Positions 31,966-43,718 of a stretch of 64,000 bases of DNA are shown in pieces. The notes below the pieces were generated by a model that made no database searches, was not told the origin of the DNA, and saw only the letters and a list, made by a program, of their open reading frames with translations. Where the stretch lies: positions 21,652,682 to 21,716,681 of the forward strand of contig CM055831.1 in the NCBI GenBank assembly GCA_029582265.1. Direction: 5' to 3'. The first letter of the stretch is position 1; the number at the start of each line of letters is the position of its first letter. The stretch is from Zoroaster sp. YZ-2022. Lineage: Eukaryota > Echinodermata > Asteroidea > Forcipulatida > Zoroasteridae. The position numbers and the translations under genes are program-made.

Positions 31966-34900
31966 GTGAGATTTTACAGATGAACCCCAGCAATATAGAC
32001 CAAATGTCTTTATAAAACACTGAAATGGAGTTTAAAGGTCCTATGAAATAGGTTTTTTTTTTCATTGTAATTTGTATACAATAAAGTATGCCTATTGGAA
32101 CATATATTTGTCATTTGTAATTTTTTCCCCTCACGTTTATACCATACAAAAATTAATTTTTAAATTTAGGGGGTGCTTTTCGACACGCCCATACCCCCTC
32201 ATTAACATAACATTCGTGACGTACACTGAGGGAGGCAATTCCCGATCCGCGATCCACAGCACTCGCTTACAGACGAGCTGACATGCTCACTTTGAACGGA
32301 GCCTTCACAGCCAGTTCGGTATGGCTTATAAGGCCAGGCTGCTACCAGATGCAATTCCAACGATATTCCCGCTAAGTAAGAAGGCTGGGAAGGCTCCAAC
32401 GAAGAAGAGGGGTGTTTTTTTAAAGCGAGAAAGACCCAGGGTAAGTGGCCATTTAGTTATACTACCATGCATAACCCAGTCCACTTCCGTGCAAAACGAC
32501 ATGTTCACACCATGCTCACCGTTTCAGTGTTCACGGCATGAAAACATGGCGTGATTTTCCGCATTAATAAAAACATCGTGTCCGATTTTATATCCTGGCA
32601 AGACAAACATAAAAACATCAAACCTTTCTCATTATGCCTGCGCTTGTTTAGATTTTTTTTTTAATGATCAGAACTTTGACTCAACTGTTTCTGTTATTTC
32701 ATAAAATAACACCGTAATATTAGCATTGCCTTCGGTGTGTGTTCCGACCGCATGATGGGGCTTACGCTGCGTTTCACGGATAACTCTCCTATCTTTCGGA
32801 CATGTTTTTCGCGTGTTACTGCTAGTGCTAGCTTTTCGTTGAGTAATTCTCCCGTGCTTCTGGCCTAAAATGCGTCTGTGTGTGCATGACAACGCTAAGC
32901 GTGCATTGTAACGTGACGGGGTCAACTCGACCCTCTATAATTATTAGACTGTTATCCGATCAAAGTCTGGCACCAAACCATACCGCCTAGCTCCGCAAGT
33001 GTAAAATTCTCTGCCTTTGTGTACGTCACGAACGTTTCGTTAAAACTTCGAAAATTCGGGGGGTCAATTTTTGATTCATAGATAAACAATCCACTCGACA
33101 CCAAAAAAAATATTTAAAATTGTTTTTAATTCATACCAATCAATATAACAGCACCAAAAAATAAAGTTTGGTAAATACACTCTTCACAGGACCTTTAAAC
33201 AATATATTAGTGAGATGTTTCTATGTATTATAGATGTTTCAGTATTTATATATTATGTATATGCCTCTGAGGAAGGTCCGGATATTATGACATATGACAT
33301 ATGACCTGTTATCTATTTTAATAATTACTGATTTACTGAATAGTGTCCTTAAACATAAATATAAAATATTTCACGATAAATAATTCTTAGTTTATGTAAT
33401 ATTCCCTATACCCTCCACCATTATGGTCGTTTGTGTCCGTTTTAAGTTATTTCTGCCCATACGTTTTTTATGCCTTTAAACTCCGAATCCTCCTGCGAGC
33501 TTTTCGCTCCTTATTCAAGGTAGATATGCTGGAGTGGTGATGTCGGCTGGGATTCTTCCACAGGCTAGCACAGATCGATAAATTTAGGGTGGACACTGAA
33601 GATATACGTGTATATTAGACCATCTATTAAAGATAAAGAAATTGCAAAAAATCCTACTAGTACTGTGTTTCATCATACACTGCTGATGAAACCAAAAGGT
33701 AGATTACTTATTGAACATTTAAAATAGATTTTAAAAACTGTTTCAGGCTTTCCTCTCTCAAAACAGCTCAACAATAAGTAATTTGTACGAACATGTTACA
33801 AGAAATTAAAAAAACTAAACGTAACAAGACACGTTTCTTATTCAAAAATCGTTTCATTATCATATCAAAGTACACATTTTTTTTAAATTTCACAGCTGTA
33901 AATAATGAATTTGTAATAATGAATTAAAAAAACACTTTCTTCTGTTTGAGTGCGAACTTAAAGCAGTGCTGGTTGAGACATGTACCGCTGTCAATCTTCC
34001 CAACAACGACGAACCCTATGACTAATTCTCAGATAGCTCTGACATTAGCCGAGACTGGATATATCGTCAGCAACATCATGAAGAGCCAAAAAGTGCCAGA
34101 ACACTGCAAATGTCTATAGGCAGAAAATCACGTTTGAAGGAAGGCACTTTGTAAAATCACCTTTTGTACCTCATTCCGGTGGCCGAAATGTATGATTTTT
34201 GTATGTAACAAAAGCTTACAAATAGTATTTTTACAATTGATATCATTAACAGTACAAAAATGCTTTAATTAATGCGTAATTCATTTGGCCCTTCGTGAAA
34301 ACGCGGAAATCGGAATGCCTTATTATTTTACCAACAAAATCAAGTATGAACTTGCTAGTTTTACTTGAAGACAATGAATTTATAAACTGTTAAATGATAA
34401 TTTTGATTATTATTTTGTCCTATACGACCTCCGTACCGTACAGTAATGTGGTACTATTTCATCTGTTAAAAAATCTTGGGAAACCTTTGCGATGAACTAT
34501 TGCTGTTCATCATTGTTCGTAATGTACGTTGGACGTATAAGCCTAAACCTTTTGATGAGGATGTTAAGTAATTTCAAACTAGAAACTTCTGTAACATTAT
34601 CAACATTTTAATCAATAAATCATAAGAAATATATAAAATGAGCTGAACAATTGACCCTTAAGCACTGATTTTAAATAACGAAATGTTAAAACGGTAATAT
34701 TCAAAAGTAACAAAAAATATCAAGTTCATTCTTAACATTGTTTATTATTCTATACAAATTGTCTTCCTAGCAAATCATTTTCAAGTTCAGTTCCAACTTT
34801 TACCTTCAGAGTGCTGTTGTGACTAAACAAAATGTACAGAACTTCTCTTAAATCCTGATTTTATATCAAAACAATTGAATGTACAGTTTGATAAACATTG

Positions 34901-37900
34901 CAGAGCAAAACTCGATATTATACAGGTAGCCTACATGTATTTCAGATATACAGTTATATAGATATACAGTTATATATAGATTATAGATATTATAGATATA
35001 CAGTTATACAGTTATATACAGATATACAGTTATATAGTTATATATACAGTTATACATAGATATATAGATATTATAGATATACAGGGTGTCCCCATAAAAA
35101 GTATACCGAGATAAAAATTACTGTAATGGCAAAACTACTTTATATATGGGAAAGAGAAATATATCTCTAGAAAGGGCAGAATGTCCTCTTTGCAATGGTA
35201 TACAGCTTGTGATGTTATTGACACAGATCAGTGAACAAATTAGACAGATGTTAAGGGTACTGAAAGCAGGACTGTGACAAGTTTGCATATTTGAATAACA
35301 AAGGTCCAAAAAGCATTTTAAAAAACCTGCACATTAAACTTTTGAGGTAAGTAGCGAAAACAAAGCAGATTACATTGTTTTAGGTACATTCCTTGTTTTC
35401 AAGAATGTGTTGAAAAAGCAAAGGCATTTGGTATTCTGCACACTTGCATGGTTGAGATTTGTTGTTCAAATATGCAAACTTGTCACAGTCCTGCTTTCAG
35501 TACCCTTAACATCTGTCTAATTTGTTCACTCACCTGTGTCAATAACATCACAAGCTGTATACCATTGCAAAGAGGACATTCTACCCTTTCTAGAGATATA
35601 TTTCTCTTTCCCATATATAAAGTAGTTTTGCCATTACAGAAATTTTGATCTCGGTATACTTTTTATGGGGACACCCTGTACAGTTATACAGTTATATACA
35701 GATATACAGTTATATAGATATACAGTTATATAGTTATATATATACAGTTATACATAGATATATAGATATTATAGATATACAGTTATACAGTTATATACAG
35801 ATATACAGTTATATAGTTATATATACAGTTATACATAGATATATAGATATTATAGATATACAGTTATACAGTTATATACAGTTATACAGTTATATACAGA
35901 TATACAGTTTGTGCTAATTTACATTCGAGTAAACAATTCATATCACAAAGCCTTTACAACCCCAGTACCAAAAGCAGTGTAAATTTAACACCAAATCCAG
36001 CATGGTTCAATCAACTGACGTTATTTGTACCTGATGATTTTAAATAATTTTATTTTAGCAGTTATTAATTATTAGTTGCCACCCACCATTTCTTCTCAGA
36101 ACCAATTCATTTACAACTCATCGGAGATATTCACATGGTGCTACCGCAAACTTTCATATTATTTCCACCAGTGGCGGAGCTAAATGGGGACAGGGAGGCC
36201 GCGACCCCCAGATTGTTGAGGAGAAAATAACATGATAAGCAAGGAGAAGAAAAATATATATTACTTAAGAATTACTGATTATTCCGACATCACATAATTC
36301 CGACTGCCAACTTATCCGACAGAATTTAAAGAATTATAATATGGTCCATAAAAAGGTTTTTCGTATCGAGAAAAATGGCGATATGTCAGTATAATTATTG
36401 ATGAAATATTAATTATATTAAATGACCGCCGTATTGCATTTAGGATGAAGGCCTTTCATTAATTCCGTCAATGGTGTCTATATCCGTGATTATAAAATTT
36501 GCAAGTTTACGATTGTTAATACCAAGGGTTAATTTTGCATTTTAAGGCTTGATGGATTAGTTTGAGGGAATTTAACAGTATGGTTCCATATCAATTTCAA
36601 CATGTCTTTGTGTTTGATGATAAACAAATTCAATTTTTTGAAAACGGCCAGATATTTGAAAACATTTTGGAAATTGATGATTATTCTGACATTCCATAAT
36701 TCAGACTGCCAATTTATCCGCCAGGCGATCCCCTGGCCCGCTTTTGACATAAATTTCCGAAATAAAGAATAACTTCATGTATGGAAATTACTACTTAAAA
36801 TAAAGCTAATATTCCGACTGGCCAAAACAAATTTCCATTAGTCGGACAAGCAATCCGAAAAAACTGAAGGGACTTTTGTAAGAGATGTTTCTGACAACAA
36901 CCAGGAAGCCAACTTTTCCGGCTCTCACAGATTCGGCCTGTTATTTCCGACTTAATAGCAACACAATATCAATAACTGTTATGTACCGACACCTAGTATT
37001 TCGTATGATCAGGCGATTTGCATGTGTGGTTTGAATTGACAAAAAGATGGATGCTTCTGTTTTAGTTAGATAATTCGACCCAACTAATAAAGTTCCTTAT
37101 GAAAAAGACCAATCCATAATAAGTCCATAATTCCAACAACTTGGATTTCTGAAGAAAAAAAGGAACATTTTGAATTTGAATTGGAGTACAAAATCTTAGG
37201 TCCATAACTACACTGTGAAAACGGTGTTTAGAATTTCAACACATTTCGAAACACTTAGCTTGTACTCATTTTATTCCACATGTTTAGCCTAAAACATGTT
37301 TAGATTGCGCTTTTCTGTGATGTGTGTTTGAATGCTAAATATCATATGAACAGGTGTCAAAAAGCTAAGCAAGTTTAGCTTTGTGTCATGTACAGAGGAT
37401 GGCCGTTTAATATTTAAACCCATTCATAAACGCATTTATTTGGCATGTGTTTAAATACTAAACACCATTTTTACAGTACATTGAGCACGGGCTGTCGCCT
37501 GATATGGGGATTATAAACACACATTAAAAATCTACCAATCCAACCAGCGAGGGTTTAAGAAAATATGGTTTTTCGCATGGAGAAAAATTGGTAACATGTC
37601 AGTATATTGAAGAAATTGCCAATTAAATGACCGCCGTATTGCTTTTGGGATGAAGCCCTTTCGTGCGTTTAATTCCGGCAATGGTGCCTATATCCGTGAT
37701 GATAAAATTAGGAAGTTTACGATGGTAAGACCAAGGCGTATTTTTGCATTTTAAGCGTTAATGGATTTATAGTTTGGGAATTTAACCGTAATGGTTCTAT
37801 GTCAATTTCAACGTGTCTTTGTGTTTTATGATAAACAAATTCAGCAGTGGGACGCCCGGCTGGATTTTTGACAACATTTTGGAAGTTGGGCTTTTGGGGA

Positions 37901-40900
37901 AAAATAACATAATAAGCAAGGAGAAGAAAAAATATATTACTTAAGGATTACTGGTTATTCCGACAACCATAATTTATTCGACAGAATTAAAATTTGCCAG
38001 ATGTAGTAAAATTCATCGGCCTATGCTGAGTAGTAAAACTGCCCGTTAATATTGCTCCGACCGGTAGCGTATGGCTGTCAAGGATTAGTACTAGTCAATT
38101 AAAACTCAGATTAATTAAATGATGGGTCACTGTTTTAATCATCAGCTTGCACAAGGGCTTGTGCTGTCAATCAGAATCAAGCGCGTTTTAAATATCACTT
38201 GTATACAGTTTCTGACACCCGAATTTCATTAAACATTTTTAGGGTCTCTTGAGCCAAACACGGGTGACATAGGCCTAACTTATAGGCCTACGTCTTACTC
38301 TAACTTATGGGGCCTATGTCTTACTCTTAGCTTAACTTATAACACCACTGCACCGTGTGACTGTGTGAAGTAACATGTAAAAATATGCAGAGGCAACGCA
38401 TATATGAAACTTGTTTGAAGCTATTGGTAGCTAGATTAGATCAGAGATTAGTGGATCATGTACGTAAGTGCATCTGGCGATTGAAATCGCCAGCGCCAGT
38501 GTGAGACAAGCCCTTAGATAGGAAGGTCCATCACTCAACGGTTAATGGCTGCCTTCTTGCACCACCAGATGTTCAGCGCAAAGTTGCTGCTAGATACGAA
38601 CAAAGTAGGAAAACAACCCTCTTCACGTCCCAATCTATGGCCACAACCTTCCACAAGAAAAACTTAAATCCCGGCAGAGCTTCCTCGCGACAGTCCAGCC
38701 GTTAGAGGGCAGGCCCTTGGATGCTAGGAAGATCGCCAAGGCACTGAAGTTAGGAGCAGCAAGATGGCCATGCATCAGTGGAGTCTCTCTGAAGACCCCC
38801 CATATACCATGCAGCTGCACTGCCAACGGAGCAGACAATGGCACATCTATTACAATGCCCACTGTCGGGCAACACAACCATGTGTGACCTGACAGAGCCT
38901 GTCTCATAAATTCTGACACTATTTAGTGTATTTACTAAGCATTCATTCAATAAATTTAGGTGAAATCTTAGTCAGTTTCCCTTGTTGTTATTCGATTTCT
39001 TTTCTTATGACTTAGACTCTGCTTTGAGCTGAAACCTTCACAGGTTGGTTGCTTAAAGTATATCTTGATTCAAAGAAACTATAATAAGCATATACCCATA
39101 GAAGAAGTTTCACCAACAAAATTAAGGTTGTACGTTCACTTCAACGATTGTTCGGTCAATATCAAGTTATTTAATAAATTTAAGTTTTTGATGTTCATGG
39201 TTTTAGTATATGAAATGACGTCTCAAAGGCTAGTTAACTAGACAATGGGTCATGGTCGGATTAGCATTTGTCTATAATTTCATAGTTGAAAGCCCTTGGA
39301 GTTCTTCTCATTGGTATTACCAATGACCTCGACAGCAACTTGTGGTTAGTTGGATGGATTGCCGTCTTGTCTGGCATGATGCAGAACCTTCTTGGTGAGT
39401 GGATGAAGATTACTCTTGATGTTATCTGTGTGAACCTTATCCATGGCCGTGATCCATTTCAAATTTGCCATGTCAAGTAGGGTTTTTTTTAAAATTATAT
39501 TCTGAATTTTTTTAATTGGGTAATTACCTAAGGTGTACACTCCCTTAACAAATGTGCACACCTGTATCCCTTTTCTTTCCTCAGCTCCTGTTGCAGCAGC
39601 CCTGTCTCGTCACTTTGGCAGCCGTCTTACGATCATAGTCGGTGGAGTACTGAGTACTTTGGGCATCATTTTGGCATCACAATCATCCAGTGTGCTACAA
39701 TTTGGCTTTTTCCTGGCTGGAATATCAAGTAGGTATTGTTATATTCGTCTTAACATATCCCTTAAGCACACGAGTAGCGTGATAGGCTTATAGGCAATAG
39801 GCTCATTCGGTGGTGGATTACAGCAGCACAGTGAGAATCGCATGCATCTCACGGTTTAATGTGGATAGTCCAGACACCCGTCAAGTTATTCTCATCCCAA
39901 TGGAAACCACCCTCTACAGTAGTGAAAACGCCCTCACTGAAAAGCATGCGCCTTGAGCGCCACTTAGTTGGTGGATACGTGCGCTATATAAATCTATACA
40001 TTATTATTATTATTATCCATTTTGGAAAAAAGGCCTTACGCTTAAAATCAAATTAGGACCACTTTTTCGGGACCTAGTACATCCAAAATACTCAAAGTCA
40101 AAGTTGGAAGTCAATGATCCCAGGTTATGATATTGGACCATTTTTACACAATTCATGTATGGGCCTCAAATCTTTGTTTTTCAGAAAAAATTGAGGACAT
40201 ACACTTTATGATAAACAGCTCGGCGCATGAATTCCTCACTATTTAATGGGGTGCACCCTTTAGAGAAATAACACTTGGGACATCCAATATGTTGCCGAAA
40301 TAATATTTCTGGGAAAAAAATAAAAAATATTGCTCCACTGAAAAATGGTAGCTTTAAACATACTTCGTTCGTCTATCATGCTACATGCAGTTTCAAATGG
40401 ATAACCATGTATCGTGCATAATCAGTTTATTCCTAGGATTCAGTGTTTTCCTTTCAAAAATTCTAAAACAAAAATTAATTTTGCTCCATACACGTTTCAA
40501 CAACTTGTACTTTTTTGTAATTGGACCATTTTTACACAATCCCTCAATTGAATGGGCATCAAATCGTTGTTTTTTAGAAAAATTGAGGACATACACATTA
40601 GGATAATAACAATATTACACGATTCTTTTAAAGCGCACATATCCTAGCGACTAGATCAAGCAGTTTTACATTATACCCCTGCTCATCAGGCTCATAAATC
40701 ATTCCTGAAACCATCTCAGCTCCCTGGGGAGTATACAGTTCAATTGCTGCCATTACAGCGCATACTTCGGCGCATATAATCAAACACAACTACCAAGTCT
40801 GCCCTCACAGGTACCCATTTACTCCTGGGTGGAGAGAAGCAATTACGGTAAAGTGTCTTGCTGGAGGACACAAACACCTATCGTAGCCAGGATTTGAACC

Positions 40901-43718
40901 CACATTCTAATGACTCAGCCATCAGAACACAAATCTGTTGTACTAAACCGCTTGGCCATGGCACTCGATAAACAGCTTAGCGCATGAATTCCTGTGGGGG
41001 TGCGCCAACATTATGTACATCATAACATGCATGTCTATAGCTTACATGTACATTTATACGTGTGTGTGTTTGTTTGTGGTGTAAACTGAGGACAAAAAGG
41101 AAACAAATATTGGTCCTTAGTTGGTGGTTATTGTCTGCAAATATCCTCGGTTGAAAAACGTGTACAAATCAAATGGGAGATGCCTAAACGAAGTCCAAAA
41201 ACAACGGCAACAAAGAGGGGAACAATGGGAGATTCTCGGTTTACACCATAAACAAACATGATTGTAGTGGGTTCTATTTCCTTTCAAGACTTTTTGGTAA
41301 TTCCTGGTTTATGATTTCTATGAATTTCACGATGCTAGCGTATTTTAAAATTATGAACTTATGGCCCAGTGTATGAATAAAAAGTAAAAAGAACTAGGTT
41401 TCAGTACAGCCTTTAAGTTTTTAACTACTCCAGCCGGTCTAGTTTCGTGATGCAAGTGTTTGGCATTGCAGCTAGCTTCCTGAGACGACGACATGGGAGT
41501 TGAAACGCACAAAACAAAACTAATATATTTTAATAGGATATGGGTCTACAAACATTGCTGCTAAATACTGCAGGTGAGAATCCAGTAAAACAAAACTCAT
41601 TCCAATGGTTATCATTGTCGGTATTAGATCAACATTGTTGAAAGGGATGGATGGCTTATGAGACTAATTGCTGACCCCCCCACCCCCACTCCTGAATTTA
41701 AAAAAATTCAGTGGCAACGGATTCCTCCACTTTTGAAAACAATCATGGTGAGAGCGTTGGGGTAAAAATAATTGGGTTTTTTTTATAAACAAAATTAAAT
41801 AACCAATTCTTACAGCCCACCTCTTGTTGCCTTTTTTCGTACATAGAAACCTGCTGATGCAGTACCCAACTCATTAATTCGTAGAAACCTAATCGGAATT
41901 TCATTTAAATTAGTCATGTCGTATTCAGAATATTCATGCTGAAGGGACGTTTATCTAGGAAGATGGAGTCATGGGTGATTATAGTGCGTCGTGGTCAAAT
42001 TTCCATTTTACCTTATCACATCCACTTGTCATAGACTGAAACTATGGTTTGAACTATAAGCCCTACATTTAAACAAACAAACCCATATGAGAATTAAACA
42101 ATGATTTGATTTTGACTAAAACGATTTGTAACATTTCCATCATTTATTAATTTAATTGTTTTAATTACAGGTTTTGGGGCAGCGTGCAGTTATAACACTA
42201 CTGTTGCTGTAATGGCGTCGTATTTCAAGAATACATATGTAATAGCTCTTGCAATATCGAAATTGGGTGTTCCACTTTCTTTGATTGTGTCTGGTCCCCT
42301 AAGCCAATTTCTTCTGGACACCTATGGCTGGAGAGGAACCATGCTCTTACTGGGAGGAATCAACTTCCATCTTGTAGTGTGTGGTACCTTAGTGAAAAGG
42401 GATCCGTCATCAACAAACGCGAGTCAGTATCAAGAATTATCAAGTAGTGATGAGAAAGTAAATGGCAAGATAAAAGAAGAGAAATGTATTCGTTGCGGGG
42501 AGGACAGTCATAGGCCTACTGAAAATGATACGAGTTGTTTTATTACGTGTAAAAGATATTGCCAGTATCTAATAAGAGTCATGGATTTTGCAATGCTTAA
42601 ACAGATCAGGTTCGTTTTACTGACAGCGATGAGAAGCTGTTGTACGTTTTGCTTCACTGGTTGGTTAGTATTCATGGTGTCACATGGACAATTTCAAGGA
42701 CTAAGTGAAGTTCAGGCGTCACTTCTTTCAACTGCATTTGGAGTGGGGTCTATTATCGGCATAGCACTGGTACCCTCTTTTCAGCTGATTCACATTCAAA
42801 TATCCATGGGATTCTGGGCATGTTTAGGGAGTCTCCTTGTATGTTTCTTCTTCGTTGCAGAAGCTTTTATTAAAGCGTTTGCTGGACAAATGATCAACAG
42901 TCTTTTTATTGGAGTAGGATTCGGTCCAGTGTATCAGGCAATTGACGTTATCACAAGGTTTCTGTCAACGGATGACCGTATAGTTAACATACTTGGCTGG
43001 CAAGCACTCTGTTCTGGCTTAGCTGGGTCAGCAGGTGGATCCTTCGCAGGTTAGTGTCGTGTTTTCTTTTTCTTTTTCCGTTTTGGAAATTTTGTTTCGG
43101 ACTCACACTTCTTCATTTATTGGAAATGCTCCTCTAGCAATAAATGTAACAAACAATACAAGGTAAAACTTGTAGCTTTGCATGGTGAGGATGATAAGTA
43201 AGACTAATTGCGGTGACACTATGTGGAATCTCAATTGAGTAGTAATTAGTTCTGAAAAGAACTGGAGGTACAACTCGACGTTTCGATCAGTATGCTCTGA
43301 TCGTCCTCAGGAGAATGCCGGACTCTGGAAAATGCTGCTGCTTAAGTAGACTGCTGGAGGATCATCCCATGAATGGATGCTGGAGGATTAGTTCGTTGAG
43401 GCGCACAGGCGGGAACTGTTGAGACTAGGATCCTAGGGGTTGGGGGAGAGGAGTGTGTGCTCACTGAACTGAATCAGTTGTTAACAAGCACAGGGAGAAG
43501 GAGGGTGGTTGACTTAGGATATAGGATATAGGAGATAATACAAGATTATTTTATTTGAAACAAACCTTATCAATGTTTCTTTACCTTTTGATGCAGGATG
43601 GATTTATGAGTGGACAGGAAGCTTCCAAGGAGCACTTCTTATGTATAGTGGCGTAATGTTTCTGATAATTCCACTGTACATTATTTATGTTGTATTTGAG
43701 AAAAAAACGTCAAGCTGA
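31761..43718 (+). CDS. SLC16 (monocarboxylate transporter-like) protein, unit A (449 aa, 4 exons)
   Basis: A major-facilitator transporter of the SLC16 family, expected to be a 12-helix plasma-membrane carrier of monocarboxylates or related solutes; the substrate cannot be told. The CDS joins 31761-31965, 39585-39728, 42171-43049 and 43597-43718 (1,350 nt; all introns phase 1, GT-AG). Seen: WGWVMV in helix 1, PVAAALSRHFGSR after helix 2, LSQFLLDTYGWRGTMLLLGG around helices 5-6, a long cytosolic loop (about 191-250), and AGWIYEWTGSFQGA before the last helix. The family's DGGWGW becomes NEAWGW and its YFxKRRxLAxG becomes YFKNTYVIALA, so charged residues common in MCTs are lost. The loop has an unusual Cys/His cluster. 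Closest to orphan MCT9/12/14-type members by impression only. Sister copies B and C flank it. Confidence 0.88.
32032..33198 (+). mobile_element. Kolobok-like element with partial THAP exon, in SLC16 intron 1
   Basis: Ends TTAAAGGTCCTATGAA and, inverted, TTCACAGGACCTTTAA: TTAA flanks with 12-bp TIRs. About 32,281-32,440 encodes the C-terminal part of a THAP zinc-binding domain (LLPDAIPTIFPLSKK) followed by a strong donor CAGG|GTAAGT. The N-terminal half of the domain is deleted relative to the copy at 50,202. Confidence 0.75.
33199..34929. other. SLC16 intron 1, no feature seen
   Basis: GCCTCTGAGGAAGGTCCGGA at about 33,263 matches sequence just after exon 1 in unit C (62,378), showing where the Kolobok-like element split the intron. 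The rest is AT-rich with no exon seen. Confidence 0.5.
34935..35091 (+). repeat. GATATACAGTTATATA minisatellite, left block
   Basis: Degenerate tandem repeats of an ATATACAGTTATA(T) unit, continued at 35,689-35,912 after an inserted foldback element. Confidence 0.85.
35090..35690. mobile_element. mariner-like foldback element (597 bp) in a minisatellite
   Basis: CAGGGTGTCCCCATAAAAAG opens the element and its complement closes it, with TA on both sides. Inverted arms are about 210 bp (35,092-35,300 and 35,462-35,688), leaving a loop of about 160 bp and no transposase. CAGGGTGTCC ends with TA targets are typical of Tc1/mariner derivatives. Confidence 0.8.
35689..35912 (+). repeat. GATATACAGTTATATA minisatellite, right block
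   Basis: Same unit as 34,935-35,091. Open frames through it are artefacts of the repeat. Confidence 0.85.
36353..36640 (+). repeat. Dispersed direct repeat, copy 1
   Basis: About 280 bp recurring at 37,562-37,850; shared blocks include AATGACCGCCGTATTGC and GTGTCTTTGTGTTT. Flanked by repeated ATTCCGAC words. No coding content recognised. Confidence 0.7.
37209..37480. mobile_element. Small TIR element with CACTGTGAAAA ends
   Basis: Left TACACTGTGAAAACGGTGTTTA and inverted right AAACACCATTTTTACAGTA define a 272-bp MITE lying between the two direct repeats. Confidence 0.6.
37562..37850 (+). repeat. Dispersed direct repeat, copy 2
   Basis: Second copy of 36,353-36,640, roughly 85% similar by eye. 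Confidence 0.7.
37851..39209. other. SLC16 intron 1, unresolved
   Basis: A GC-richer block at about 38,480-38,920 has open frames on both strands but no recognisable domain; possibly an old transposon. Confidence 0.35.
39214..39394 (+). pseudogene. Decayed duplicate of SLC16 exon 1
   Basis: Opens MTSQRLVN like exon 1 but hits an in-frame TAG at once; about 15 bp around the WGW motif and another stretch near AACCTG are deleted. The remainder (ALGVLLIGITNDLDSNLWLV) and the donor CTTG|GTGAGT are preserved. It lies only 190 bp before exon 2, so it may be the ancestral exon 1 of this locus. Confidence 0.8.
39585..39728 (+). CDS. SLC16 unit A exon 2
   Basis: Acceptor TTTCTTTCCTCAG; encodes PVAAALSRHFGSRLTIIVGG and helix 3. 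Donor ATCAA|GTAGGT keeps frame with exon 3; the alternative GT four bases later would not. Confidence 0.85.
39945..40015 (+). repeat. SINE/LINE 3' tail fragment
   Basis: GCGCCTTGAGCGCCACTTAG, then GGTGGATACGTGCGCTATAT and (ATT)n: the tail shared by the local SINE and LINE. Confidence 0.7.
40016..40614. other. SLC16 intron 2 spacer with an internal repeat
   Basis: The GGACCATTTTTACACAATTC word near 40,135 and the TGAGGACATACAC word near 40,191 recur near 40,523 and 40,584, suggesting a diverged duplication of about 390 bp. No exon. Confidence 0.45.
40615..40967 (-). mobile_element. SINE (diverged copy)
   Basis: On the minus strand it runs TGCCATGGCCAAGCGG (A box), GGTTCAAATCC (B box), the CTTTACCGTAATTGCTTCTC core, then a poor tail. 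Confidence 0.75.
41640..42170 (+). repeat. 3' part of SLC16 intron 2, duplicated at 47,449
   Basis: From GGATGGCTTATGAGACTAAT to the acceptor TTAATTACAG the sequence matches 47,449-47,990 with small indels. This marks the left part of the unit B duplication. Confidence 0.85.
42171..43049 (+). CDS. SLC16 unit A exon 3
   Basis: Acceptor TTTTAATTACAG, donor TTCGCAG|GTTAGT. Codes for helices 4 to 10 and the long cytosolic loop with six Cys/His positions. No break in 879 nt. Confidence 0.9.
43237..43316 (-). ncRNA. Hammerhead-like motif in a retroelement fragment
   Basis: On the minus strand CTGAGGA is followed by a stem GATCAG / CTGATC with a 6-nt loop and then GAAAC. That order (CUGANGA, stem II, GAAA) is the hammerhead ribozyme core, known from Penelope-like elements. 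One extra C lies between CTGAGGA and the stem, and pairing for stem I is not evident, so self-cleavage is doubtful. The same family is at 27,738-27,815. Confidence 0.4.
43597..43718 (+). CDS. SLC16 unit A exon 4 (terminal)
   Basis: Acceptor CCTTTTGATGCAG; encodes GWIYEWTGSFQGALLMYSG, the last helix and a short tail EKKTSS before TGA at 43716-43718. The C-terminal tail is very short for an MCT. Confidence 0.85.

Noticed and set aside
34935..35912. CRISPR-like array
   Set aside because: The repeats are contiguous minisatellite units without unique spacers and the genome is eukaryotic.
35645..35917. 90-codon Tyr/Ile/Ser-rich open frame
   Set aside because: A translation of the minisatellite, not a gene.
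38635..38950. 94-codon minus-strand frame in SLC16 intron 1
   Set aside because: No similarity recognised; probably part of an old repeat.
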